64,000 nt of DNA, taken from positions 6,590,225 to 6,654,224 of the forward strand of contig NC_080063.1 of assembly GCF_026212465.1 (NCBI RefSeq), in the 5' to 3' direction. This document shows, one piece after another, positions 25,625 to 35,131 of this stretch. The notes under the pieces were generated by a model. The model was not told where the DNA came from and made no database searches. It saw only the letters and a program-made list of their open reading frames with translations. How positions within the stretch are numbered: position 1 is the stretch's first letter; the number at the start of each line of letters is the position of its first letter. The position numbers were made by a program, and so were the translations under genes. This stretch comes from Amaranthus tricolor (Eukaryota; Streptophyta; Magnoliopsida; Caryophyllales; Amaranthaceae).

Positions 25625-25836
25625 GCGATTTCCCTCAACTGCTAAAACACTGTTCTTAACAGCGTTTTTCCCCCTCAACTGACCAAAATCCAATCCCCAG
25701 TCCAATAGGGTAGAAAAACGCTATTACGCTCAGCATTTTCCATTGAAGCTTATTTTCCAATTACTTTGGGACAACACTCATTTAGCCAAATTGTTTCAAA
25801 AAAAAAAAAGCTTAAAACAAAAAGTTTGCTATGATA
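25625..25836. repeat. terminal inverted repeat of the deleted MULE, right
   Basis: Partner of the left repeat. Further CGCTGTTCTTAACAGCG-type hairpins extend it inward to about 25560. Confidence 0.8.
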
Positions 25837-26693
25837 TCTGGTGAATTTGCTATATGATGTCCTTGTCTAGATTGTCTAGATTCATTCAAATCAAATTCTC
25901 TATCCAAACAACCTCTACACATAAAACATTAAGAACTATTTTAAAAAAAATACAATAATTATCTTTGAATATATCGTCTCCTTCCAATCCTTTTTCAACC
26001 ATATAACTGTAAAATTGTAAATTGCCTAAAAAATTGCATTCAGTTATTTAATTGCGACAGATAATTTGTCCGAAAATTTTATAAAACTAGGGTCTTAAAT
26101 GACAAAATTGACTTAAATGAAAGTAGCATTCACTCCCTATATTCTTAAGAAATTATAATTATATATTGTACAAAGATTAAAAAATAGCAAAATCCATTAA
26201 TTAGTGATGATGAAATTAAACGACAATTAAAATGTATATATGCAAATAAAATAAAGTGGTGAGAATAGTTTTATAAAAGAAAATTGTAGCAAAATAAAAT
26301 TGACAAATTAAAAAGAAAATTATAGTAACATCTTACAGACAGAGGAATAACAATTAAGTTAAACCCACTGACAAAGGAGTAGTATTCAACATCATTTTAT
26401 TACTCATTTCGTCTTTAATTTAGCCTATTTTAGTTTGATCCGCTAATTTTAAGATATGCACATTAAAATAATAAAGACCAAATTTATAGAAGAATTTTAA
26501 TTATGTCGATACTGTAGCACAAATTCAAGTCAAACATTGTACAAGTCAATTTTCTTGGACAAATGAATAGATTTCCCTGTGCCCGCCAAGAGTTGTCCTA
26601 ATGACTTGTAAGGGACTACATAGTCTAGGCACACATTTAGTCAAATCTTAGGTTCGCAATACAACTTCACATGAACTAAACCAAGAAAAAAAA
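25837..26693. other. gene-free spacer
   Basis: AT-rich DNA; a weak Stowaway-like pair of ends around 26125 and 26355. No gene recognised. Confidence 0.5.
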
Positions 26694-26893
26694 GGGAGTT
26701 ACTAAATTTCGCCACCCTTTTCATTTTATCGCCACCCCTTTCCACGAAATTACGTATTTGCCCCTGAAGTTTAAAAAATTACAAAATTGCCACTCCTTAC
26801 AAATTTCTTATTTATAATAATAATAATAATAATAATAATTAACTTTTTATATTCTTAAAAAAAATATAAATAAAATTAATAATAATAACAGTA

Positions 26894-26971
<78 letters not shown>

Positions 26972-27185
26972 TTAAAATTAATAATTAAAAAAAAAAAAAA
27001 AATTGAGTCGCCCAGAATTGGGCGCCTGAACCATGGTTCAGCCGCCCAGAACCGGGCGACTGGACCCCGGTTCAGGCGCCCAATTTTGGGCGACTCAATT
27101 TTTTTTTTTTTTTTTTTTTTTTTTGCTTTTTGGAAAATAATAATAATACTACTAATACTAATAATAATAATTTATAGATTAATGT

Positions 27186-27259
27186 GGCCTATTAGTTCAG
27201 TTGGTTAGAGCGTTGTACTAATAACATAAGGGTCACAGGTTCGAGACCTGTACAAGTCA
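27186..27259 (+). pseudogene. tRNA-Ile(AAU)-like sequence, left copy
   Basis: The 74-nt sequence has the tRNA-Ile layout: D arm GTTCAGTTGGTTAGAGC, anticodon loop CTAATAA (anticodon AAU), T arm ACAGGTTCGAGACCTGT and discriminator A. The D arm and B-box are intact, but the acceptor stem GGCCTAT/ACAAGTC has two mismatches and the anticodon stem one. It is therefore more likely a captured pseudogene than a working tRNA gene, although the internal polymerase III promoter may still function. Confidence 0.8.
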
Positions 27260-27290
27260 TTATTTAATAATTATTAATTTTATAAAATAA

Positions 27291-27364
27291 TAACTTGTAC
27301 AGGTCTCGAACCTGTGACCTTTATGTTATTAGTACAACGCTCTAACCAACTGAGCTAATAGACC
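27291..27364 (-). pseudogene. tRNA-Ile(AAU)-like sequence, right inverted copy
   Basis: Reverse complement of the left copy with a few differences (GGTCTATTAGCTCAG start, AAGTTA end). It retains the canonical GCTCAGTTGG D arm, so it is closer to a true tRNA there, but the acceptor stem is again imperfect. The two copies are separated by a 31-bp AT-rich loop at the exact centre of the palindrome. Confidence 0.8.
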
Positions 27365-27564
27365 ACATTAATTTATAAGTTATTATTATTAGTATTAGTA
27401 TTATTATTATTATTTTCCAAAAAGCAAAAAAAAAAAAAAATGAGTCGCCCAAAATTGGGCGCCTGAACCGGGGTCCAGTCGCCCGGTTCTGGGCGGCTGA
27501 ACCATGGTTCAGGCGCCCAATTCTGGGCGACTCAATTTTTTTTTTTTTTAATTATTAATTTTAA

Positions 27565-27614
<50 letters not shown>

Positions 27615-27670
27615 CTGTTATTATTATTAATTTTATTTATATTTTTTTTAAGAATATAAAAAGTTTATTA

Positions 27671-27713
<43 letters not shown>

Positions 27714-28023
27714 AATAAGAAATTTGAAATGAGTGGTAAAATTGTAATTTTTTAAAAATCAGGGGCAAATTCGTAATTTCATTTGGAGGGGGGTGGCGAT
27801 AAAATGAAAAGGGTGGCGAAATTTAAGGATCGGGAAAAAAAATGCAAAATCTAAACATAGCAAACCTTTCTAGAAGGTATATAGGATTCAAAGTTCCATA
27901 AAACTAAAGCACATGAAACACAACCTGCATTTGGAAGTATATAGTTGACATCATTTGTTGGATTGTATCAACTGTTATTTCTTTTGAATTCAAGTAACCT
28001 ATTCATGGTGAGAATAAAAATTA

Positions 28024-28140
28024 GGGAGTTATTAAACATCGCCACCCCTTTTTATTTTATCGCCACCTCTTTTAATTTTATCGCCACCCCCTTAAAATTA
28101 CGAATTTGCCTCTGAAGTTTAAAAAATTACAAAATTGTCA
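28024..28140 (+). repeat. left terminal inverted repeat of the OTU/PMD MULE
   Basis: Contains TCGCCACC three times in its first 70 bp and AAAAAATTACAAAATTG further in. It pairs with 35040-35131 in reverse complement at roughly three quarters identity. Confidence 0.85.
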
Positions 28141-28431
28141 TTCTACTTAAAACTTAATTAACAAATATAAATCATACTTAATAACACTATTAACAGTTTA
28201 ATCCCGAAGATTTTTATCGCAACTCTATATATAATGTACGAATTCAAACACGGTACTATCTCTCTAAAAACTCTCTAAAAACGTTCATCGGTTTTAAACA
28301 AGCTGTTACTTGTAATCGATTAACTACGGCTAACAAAAGCGACTATGAATCGGATCCGGTACGTAAATTTTTCGATTTGAATCGGTGTAATTTTTTATAA
28401 AAAAAAGTCGCAGAAAACGGATGGACTGAAC

Positions 28432-28596
28432 CATGGTTCAGTCACACAAAATTGGGCAACTAGACCATGGTTCAGTCGCACAAAAATGGGCGATTGAACC
28501 ATGGTCCAGTCGCACAATTTTGTGCGACTGAACCATGGTCTAGTCGCCCAGTTTTGTGCGACTGAACCATGGTCCAGTCGGCCAATTTTGTGCGAT
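28432..28596. repeat. subterminal GC-rich repeats, left
   Basis: Five CCATGG-centred units of about 34-37 bp (GACTGAACCATGGTCCAGTC, joined by GCACAATTTTGTGC palindromes) are arranged in tandem. Each unit is itself self-complementary. Related units occur in the right end of this element and in the neighbouring palindromic MULE, so they are family-specific and may be transposase binding sites (inference). Confidence 0.8.
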
Positions 28597-28681
28597 TATT
28601 TTTTTAATTTTTTTTTAAATTTTTTTTAAATTTACATTATTATTTTTTTATTTGTTATTATTATTATTAATTTTATTATTT

Positions 28682-28729
<48 letters not shown>

Positions 28730-28817
28730 GTTTTTTTATTAATTTTTGTTATTATTTTTATTTATATTTTCATTATTAATGTAATTAATTTATAGTATTT
28801 TTATTTCAAATTTGCAG

Positions 28818-30926
28818 GAGTTTGAAAACTTCGGAGACAACGTAGATTACTCCGGTAGTTTTGTTACGGATAGGGAATTTGTTTCCTTAGATGAATTACA
28901 TAGTTGGGCCAATGCGATAGCAATAATAATTGGTTTTCAATTTACACGTGCTTCTTATAAAAAAAAAGAAGGACGTTCTAGAGTTAGTGTGTATTTAAGA
29001 TGCCACCGCTATGGTAATATTAGGGGTGATTTACATAATCTAGATAATACTGCCCGACCTAGTTCTAAAAGTAGAAGTTGCGGGTGTAAATTTTTTATTG
29101 TAGCAAGTAGTCGTAAACCAGAAGAAAGACCTTGGACGGTAAGGGTGTGTCCCGGTGAAAAAGGAAGACATAACCATCCGTTCTTAGTGTAAAGAGATGG
29201 TCATGAAAGGACGAGTAGGATCAATGTAGATATTCGGGAGCACATACGACAGCTTAGTGCAACCGGAATGCAACCGGCCTTTATTATGAATTCTATTAGA
29301 GAAAATTTTCTTGGTTTTTTTACCAATATGAATCAGATATATAATATTAGGCAATCAATAAGGAGAGAAGAGGTGGAGGGTAGGACTCCCCTTCAACACT
29401 GTCTTTATATGGCCATAGAACTTAATTACGTGGTCTGGACAAACTTGGATAGCGAAGGGGAATTGAGCAGCTTATTAGTTGCAAATCCTACCTCTATCCA
29501 AATGATACGTACGTGGCCGTATGTTGTTCTGATAGATACAATGTACAAAACAAACAAACAAAAGTGGCCACTGTGTGAAGTGATCGGAATGACGCCAACG
29601 AATCACAACTTCTTGGTTGCGTTCTGTTTGAAGAGAGATGAGGCAGCTGTGTCGTATTCTTGGTTGTTGCAGGGATTGAGAGATATTTTCGGCACAGCTC
29701 AGACTCCTAGCATCATTGTAACCGATCGAGACGAAGGTTTATCTGCAGCTATTCGTGACGTTTTCCCAAGTAAAAAGGTTTGGTTGATTAATTATGGTCG
29801 TTCTATCTATTGAATATGTCTTAATTACGTTCAATGTTGTGTTTAATGTAGATGTGCGGCATTTGTTATGCATTTGGCATATTGCAAACGACGTTGAGAA
29901 CATGGTGGACAAGTTGTGTGGCGGGAAAAAAAAATGAACAAGGGCAAATATTTAGGAAAGGTAGATTGAACCCCTTGGTTGAAAGTTCTACAATTGGCCA
30001 ATTTGAAGAGAGATGGAAAGCGATCGTGAATACGTGGTCGGTTAGGAACAAAAAGGTCGTTCGGTATTTGGCTGGAATATGGATTCCACTTAGGGAGAAA
30101 TTTGTGCGTGCGTAGACGAATGATTGTTTGCACATGGGTAACCAGACTACCAACAGAGTTGAAAGCCAACACTCGTCTTTCAAGTATTACCTTGGTAGCG
30201 GTAATAGCTCATTCGATACCCTGTTTAAAAGGGCACACGCAAAGATTACAAATCAGCAAGTTAGGATCCGACAAGCGCTACAGGAATCCATGAATTCTGT
30301 AGCAAGGTTGCTGCGACAGCATTTTTTTAGACCTTTATATCGCCACGTATCTATCTATGCCTTGGTGCAGCTGCGGCTTGAATATAACCGTAGGTAAGAA
30401 TTGGGTGATGTATTTAACAAATGCGGTTGTGTACTTCAACACACCCATAGATTGTCGTGTGCTTGTTACTTATATATGTCTATCGGTTCACACGGTGCTT
30501 TGTATGTGGACGACATTCATCAATTCTGGAGTACTTTGAGGTACATAGAGGTAGGAGATGAAACCAACGAAGGAGTACAATACGCGAACGCCGATGACAA
30601 AGAGTACTTTCAACCTCTGGTCGATGAAGTTCTAAAATTTGATCCCGCAGTTGTACGCCAAATGTCTCAGGTACTTGAGTATGAACGACACCTTGATGGA
30701 GCCGAAATACCTGAGCCTTACGCAAGTCCACCTAGAAAGGGAAGACCACGCACAAGCAAAACCATGAGAAGAAATAAAAGTGCATTTGAATATAGCAAAT
30801 CATCTTCTCGGGGTCGAGGGTCTAGATCTTCATCTCGCGGGAGATCTAGTGGTAGATCCAGTGGCAGATCCAGCGCTCGAGAAACGCAATCTTCAGTTGG
30901 AATTAAGTTTAGTTTCAACTTATCCG
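28818..30926 (+). pseudogene. MULE transposase (WRKY-GCM1-type finger, DDE core, SWIM finger), disrupted
   Basis: The exon starts at an AG acceptor (28817). An 82-bp GT-AG intron (29770-29851) gives a continuous reading, and a second donor follows 30926. N-terminal residues include a WRKY-GCM1-like zinc finger (LRC...SCGCKF...HNHP). The MULE core has the catalytic Asp in LIDTMYKTN (29535-29537), Asp in VTDRDEG (29724-29726), a CIWH motif and Glu in NRVESQHS (30161-30163). A SWIM-like CGC...CAC motif and a KGRPRTSK tail follow. The protein is broken by a TAA (29190), an extra base in an A9 tract (29926-29934), TAG (30113) and TAA (30395). A possible tiny first exon is 28345-28358. It would bind the terminal repeats and cut DNA in the nucleus. 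Confidence 0.88.
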
Positions 30927-31004
30927 GTACATGACTTACCTTTCCGTTATTTACATTACTTTGTTACAGCTTAATCTTGTTAACCTTATTTTCAATTATT
31001 GCAG

Positions 31005-31680
31005 ATGATCCAGGAGGTCATGATTTTTCACAGTTTCCATGGCCTAATGACATCCCATTCATTCTTCCTCCTTACTTGTTTGACTTGATGTGTTAGGTGA
31101 TGGTAACTGTGGATTTAGAGCTATTGCCGCCACAGAGTTGGGAGGCGAGGAGGCATGGCCTCTCTTAAGATGTGCTATGTGTATGGAAATGCAAATGAAC
31201 AGAGACCAATACCTAAGTTTGTATTTGTCCCAGAAGTCGTTAGACGATGCTATATTCAGAATAGGTTCACACGGCAATGGACCTGCTCCTTATATTCACT
31301 GGATGGATGCACTGATGGCATTGTACTCTGCAGCAACGTTTCTTAACATTGGCATTGCTTATTACGGTTCTGCTGACGGTAACCCGATGTACAACTGTTT
31401 GGTTCTTCTGTTAAGGAAAGCACTGGGCGTGCATAGTGTAAATAAAGCTATACATATATGTTGGGTGAATGCAAATCATTTCGTTCAACTTTTAACGAAC
31501 GACGATTCATCCCCAGTCCCTCCCATCCATCAACGTTGGAGAGAAGCTGTTGACAATTTTTGCAGGCATATTGAAACACATTTCACTAATAGGATTATGC
31601 TCTGGAATAATCTATGCGGGCCACGACCACCACCACGTAATAACACTGCTGACGATGCTGTAAGTTTAGATAGTCCATAG
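31005..31680 (+). pseudogene. OTU-type cysteine protease domain, C-terminal extension of the MULE transposase
   Basis: A 78-bp GT-AG intron (30927-31004) links this exon to the transposase frame. The first part encodes a linker (DFSQFPWPNDIPFILP), then a frameshift near 31080-31090 precedes the OTU domain. The domain shows the catalytic GDGNC box with the nucleophilic Cys at 31108-31110 and the catalytic His in NANHFVQL at 31477-31479, about 123 residues later, the normal OTU spacing. OTU proteases usually remove ubiquitin, so a transposase-linked OTU might protect the transposase or act on chromatin (inference). The exon ends with TAG at 31680. Confidence 0.88.
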
Positions 31681-31924
31681 TTTTACGTGTTGTATAAATC
31701 ATTATTCAGTTGTATTATAGAAATTATACACGAATTAAATTTGTAGATACTGCATTGTCATACTACAGTGTATAGTGATTACCATAGAAGATGTACATTA
31801 AATTCTTTGTGTATAGTAACTATTCAAATTAATAAAAGCATTGATGTAAACATGAATTAAATTTAAGTAAAAAGCGTTGAGGTAAATCAATAAACGCATT
31901 AATGTAAATTAGTTTTAATACAGA

Positions 31925-34000
31925 CTATGAAGGGCTGTGCCCCTTAAATGCTTGCCATTCGGCAAATAAATCTTTACAATCATTTAGGTATAAATCCAAC
32001 GCATGTCGTTTCCGGGGGTTCATTTTCGCAACAGGAGGTAGTCTCGCCAATGTAGCGAATCGACTGGGCCATTCATTGAGAAACTGAAAAAAAGAAAAGG
32101 AAAAACGGTGTTAACAAGATATAAAACAACATCCAAATAACAAAAAGACATAACAGAAAACAAAAAAATTTAAAACACTCACGTATTGAGCTGTGCTCTG
32201 AGATGGACCAGGTTCAGCAGTCGGTCCTTCGCCAGGGACTAAGAACGGGTGCGAGCACACTCTGAACCAGTCAACATAACTAGGTTCAGCCTCTGATGGA
32301 ACAGATGCCCGACGAAGTGTCTGCTCACCAATGCGGGCACTATAGGGGAACCTACTCCATGTCTCCAAGTACACATCCGAAGAAGCAAATGTCACGGAGT
32401 AGGTACCGTGTGCCGGTCGCACAGCCTTTGCTTGTCTCATAGGAGGGGGGGAATAGCCTGCACGAAGCCGACCTGTCGCACTGTCCGCTCTGGCAAATAC
32501 ACCTCGACGATATCAAAGCAAGTGATACCCCCGATGAAGGTGGTGTGTGGGTGCTTATTCAGCAACGCCCTAGGAGCAGAAGTGTACGGAGTCCATTCCA
32601 CCTGCATACAGCCAAGTTCACAAATAAAAATAAGGTAAAATAAAAAAACACATGCATAACAATGTGTGATGTGATGTACAATACCTGAGTTTCCGTCATG
32701 GAGTCAAGTATGCTACGGCAGTCCCTCAGCTTGTCCACCTCACGATATGGTTTCTTCGTTGACCACATCTCCGCCCTAGTCTTGTTTGGCACGTCTCCTC
32801 GGCGAGGATGAGGGCGGAAAGCGGGAAAGTGGAAAAGTACTCATAGATCCATGTTTGGAGCAATGTGAGGCAACCCGCAATGGTCTTGCAACCAGCCCTA
32901 GATGCCATTCCAAGTTGCCGATACAAGTAGGCCAAGGTCACCGCAAGTATCGGGTGAGGTCGCATGCCAGTTCTGGTCTTATCCGCCAACAAGGTAGAGC
33001 CGACGATAGCCATGTAGTAGGCTGTCGTCTAGGTATCCATGGCCTAGGACCTATGACACAGCTGCATCAGTTCAGCAACGTTCACGCAATCGCTGGTGAA
33101 TACACCTCTACGCCGAAGCTCAAACATAGGCTCCCCGAACAGATTGGTGATACCGACCTGCCACTCCGCCTCAGAAGGCTCAACCGGCAAAGAACCTTTA
33201 ATAGCAATTCCTAGTATGCGTTGCATGTCGTGCAACATAATCGTCATTTCCCCCCATGGCATCTGGAAGGTGTTCGTATCTGGCTGCCACCTCTCCACGA
33301 ACGCCGATATCAAAGCACAGTCGATGTGTTGGTGCATAATGTACGATAGTTGGCCGAGGGAAGTAGCAGGTAGAACATCGTACAGCGCATCGGACATATC
33401 CCTCAGTCCGATAATGGCCTCCAACGGCCTCTTCCTACTACGGCATTCTAGAACCGGAAGTATACGCTCGGAGCCATCGAAAATAAGTTTAGCTATGTGC
33501 CCGCCATAGCTAGGGATCAGTTGCGTATCTGTTGGCCCCCTGGGCTGAGGCGATGTGACTAACCAGTCCGTGCCAGCGGTCTGTGAGCGCCTGCTCTCCC
33601 GTGGCGGCTCATTATCGACGAAACTACGTTCTGCGCACTCAGATGCGGCTGAAGAACTAGGGCGGCCACGTGCGAATCTCCCGTCGCGCCCCCGGACAAT
33701 AGTCCATTCCACTGGGCAAAAATCAGGAGCTTCACATTCAGCATCATTATCATCATCACTAGAAACCCCCCAACTAGTCTGGATGCTGGTAGCCTGGTCA
33801 TCAAGAGGGGTTCGCACTACGTCTAGCGAACTCGACCTTTGGGCAATACTGTGTCTGGCAGCCTCTTCCTGCCTAGCCCTCCTAGCAGAACCCGTTACCC
33901 CCCTCTCATGCGGGTCCTCTCTGAGTAAGGTAGGCCTAGAACTATTACCTATCAACAAGTGTCTACAAAAATCCTTTCCTTTTCCTTGATTACCAGCCAT
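31925..34000 (-). pseudogene. plant mobile domain (PMD/MAIN-like) gene, convergent to the transposase, disrupted
   Basis: Three exons read on the minus strand with GT-AG junctions: 34000-32685, 32601-32183 and 32083-31925. The first begins MAGNQGKGKDF, runs through a Ser/Arg-rich low-complexity region (about residues 20-170) and enters the PMD at about 190 (LYDVLPAT, ALISAFVERWQPDTNTFQMP, EMTIMLHDMQRILG). The second holds the diagnostic CFDIVEVYLPERTVRQ signature. Two TAG codons in frame (33044-33046 and 33029-33031, both where Gln is expected), a frameshift near 32810-32840 and a C7 tract frameshift at about 32446-32452 break it. PMD proteins such as MAIN/MAIL1 act in nuclear silencing and genome stability; the domain also occurs in plant transposons. 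The gap to the OTU stop is 244 bp, tail to tail. Confidence 0.88.
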
Positions 34001-34059
34001 TTACTACAATTTTTAATAATTTAAGTAAATATTAATAATAAATGAACATAATCAAACGT

Positions 34060-34580
34060 TACGTTAAATTAACCACATGAAAGAAAAACAATAATTAATT
34101 AGCAACAACAAAATTTAACTAATCATTACCAACAAATATAATGTTACAACATATTTATTATTACGATTATTAATAATGTTAATGTAATTAATTTTCTAAA
34201 TTCACAATAATCATAATAATAATAACAATATAAACAAAAAAAAACATTAATAATAATCATAACAATAATAACACAAACAATAATAATAATCATAACACTA
34301 ATAACAAAAATAATAATTAAAAATAAAATTAAAGGAAAATTTAATAACATTAACAATAATAACAACAACAACAACAACAACATCACCAACAATAATAATA
34401 AAAATAATATTCAAAAGAACATAAAAAAGTTAATAATAATAATAATAACATTTATAACAAACATATTTAAAATAATAAATTAATAATCAAAACAAAAATA
34501 AAAATTTAATAATAAAAATAATAACAATCACAACAATAATAACAATAATAATAAAAATAATAATAATAACAGTAGTAGTA

Positions 34581-34649
<69 letters not shown>

Positions 34650-34680
34650 GTAATAATATAATTAAAAATAATAATTATTA
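34060..34680. repeat. AAT/AAC-rich low-complexity tract
   Basis: Degenerate (AAT)n/(AAC)n DNA ending in a clean (AAT)n array at about 34580-34645, upstream of the PMD gene. The left half of the MULE has the matching (TTA)n near 28650-28730, so these arrays are part of the element. Confidence 0.85.
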
Positions 34681-34714
34681 TTCATAAAAAAAAACGGAAA
34701 AGAAAAAAAAATTT

Positions 34715-34874
34715 GAGTCGCACAGATCTGGGCGACCAGAACCAAGTTCAGTCGTAGAAAAAACCGCGGCTGGACCCCGGTTCAGTTGCACGTTTTGTGT
34801 GACTGAACCGAGGTCCAGTCGCGGTTTTTTCTGCGACTGAACCGGGGTCTGGTCGCCCAGATCTGTGCGACTCA
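34715..34874. repeat. subterminal GC-rich palindrome, right
   Basis: A 160-bp hairpin from GAGTCGCACAGATCTGGGCG to its complement, centred near 34794, with GACTGAACC and GGTCCAGTC units like those on the left. It lies about 170 bp inside the right terminal repeat. Confidence 0.8.
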
Positions 34875-35039
34875 CTTCGATTTTTTTTTTAAATTTAAAA
34901 TAATAAGATTCGAAAAAAAAGTACCTCGATTAATTGTTTGCGGATTGAACTTCTTAGTTTTTGCTCCAAAAATTTGCTTTTGTAAGTTTGTTTTTTTAAT
35001 GTGATAAGAAAATTTTAGTGACATTGTGGTATATAAGGA

Positions 35040-35131
35040 AATTTTAAGTCCAGTGGCAAAATCGTAATTTTTTGAAAATCCAAGAGTAATTTCGTAATTT
35101 CATTAGGGGGTGGCGATATTTAAAGATTGGG
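35040..35131 (-). repeat. right terminal inverted repeat of the OTU/PMD MULE
   Basis: Ends GGGGGTGGCGATATTTAAAG followed by ATTGGG, directly before the TAAAAATTA duplication. Confidence 0.85.

Larger units (their letters stand above)
23924..25836 (-). mobile_element. Mutator-like element (MULE), internally deleted
   Basis: Inverted repeats of about 210 bp at 23924-24135 and 25625-25836 frame the element. Both carry TAAATGAGTGTTG, CCCAAAGTAATTGGAAAAT, CCCTATTGG and an AACGCTGTT...AACAGCG palindrome. Inside, the minus strand encodes the N-terminal and C-terminal parts of a MuDR-type transposase without the DDE core between. A 9-bp target duplication could not be settled because the outermost TIR bases are degenerate. 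A TA microsatellite lies inside the 3' part. Confidence 0.78.
26694..27834. mobile_element. non-autonomous palindromic MULE carrying an inverted tRNA pair
   Basis: The complete 1141-bp segment is one long inverted repeat centred near 27275. The ends read GGGAGTTACTAAATTTCGCC on the left and its diverged complement ending GGATCGGG on the right, followed inward by TTTATCGCCACCCC and TTACAAAATTGCCA. These match the ends of the 28024-35131 MULE. Inside each arm are a (TAA)n array, a GC-rich hairpin (26.99-27.10 and 27.44-27.54 kb, GAGTCGCCCAGAATTGGGCG type) and a tRNA-Ile-like sequence. Flanks share GAAAAAAAA, compatible with an 8-9 bp target duplication. Confidence 0.85.
28024..35131 (+). mobile_element. 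7.1-kb Mutator-like element encoding transposase-OTU and a plant mobile domain protein
   Basis: A perfect 9-bp direct repeat TAAAAATTA lies at 28015-28023 and 35132-35140, the duplication length typical of Mutator. The ends are inverted repeats of about 90-115 bp built around TATCGCCACCCCC, AAATTACGAA and AAAAAATTAC. Inside, in order: GC-rich subterminal hairpins, (TTA)n arrays, a plus-strand transposase gene fused to an OTU protease domain, a convergent minus-strand PMD gene, a long (AAT)n tract and a second palindromic subterminal block. All genes carry stops or frameshifts, so this copy is inactive, but its domain content is that of an autonomous element. Confidence 0.92.

Noticed and set aside
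27186..27364. Two functional tRNA-Ile genes
   Set aside because: Acceptor stems have mismatches and both lie inside a palindromic transposon; treated as captured pseudogenes.
28345..28358. Mini-exon ATG...CCG with a GTACGT donor as the definite start of the MULE transposase
   Set aside because: Its 14-nt length does not keep the frame with the exon at 28818, so it can only be mentioned as a possible damaged first exon.
33096..33989. Plus-strand ORFs of 137 and 144 aa
   Set aside because: Antisense shadows of the PMD gene.
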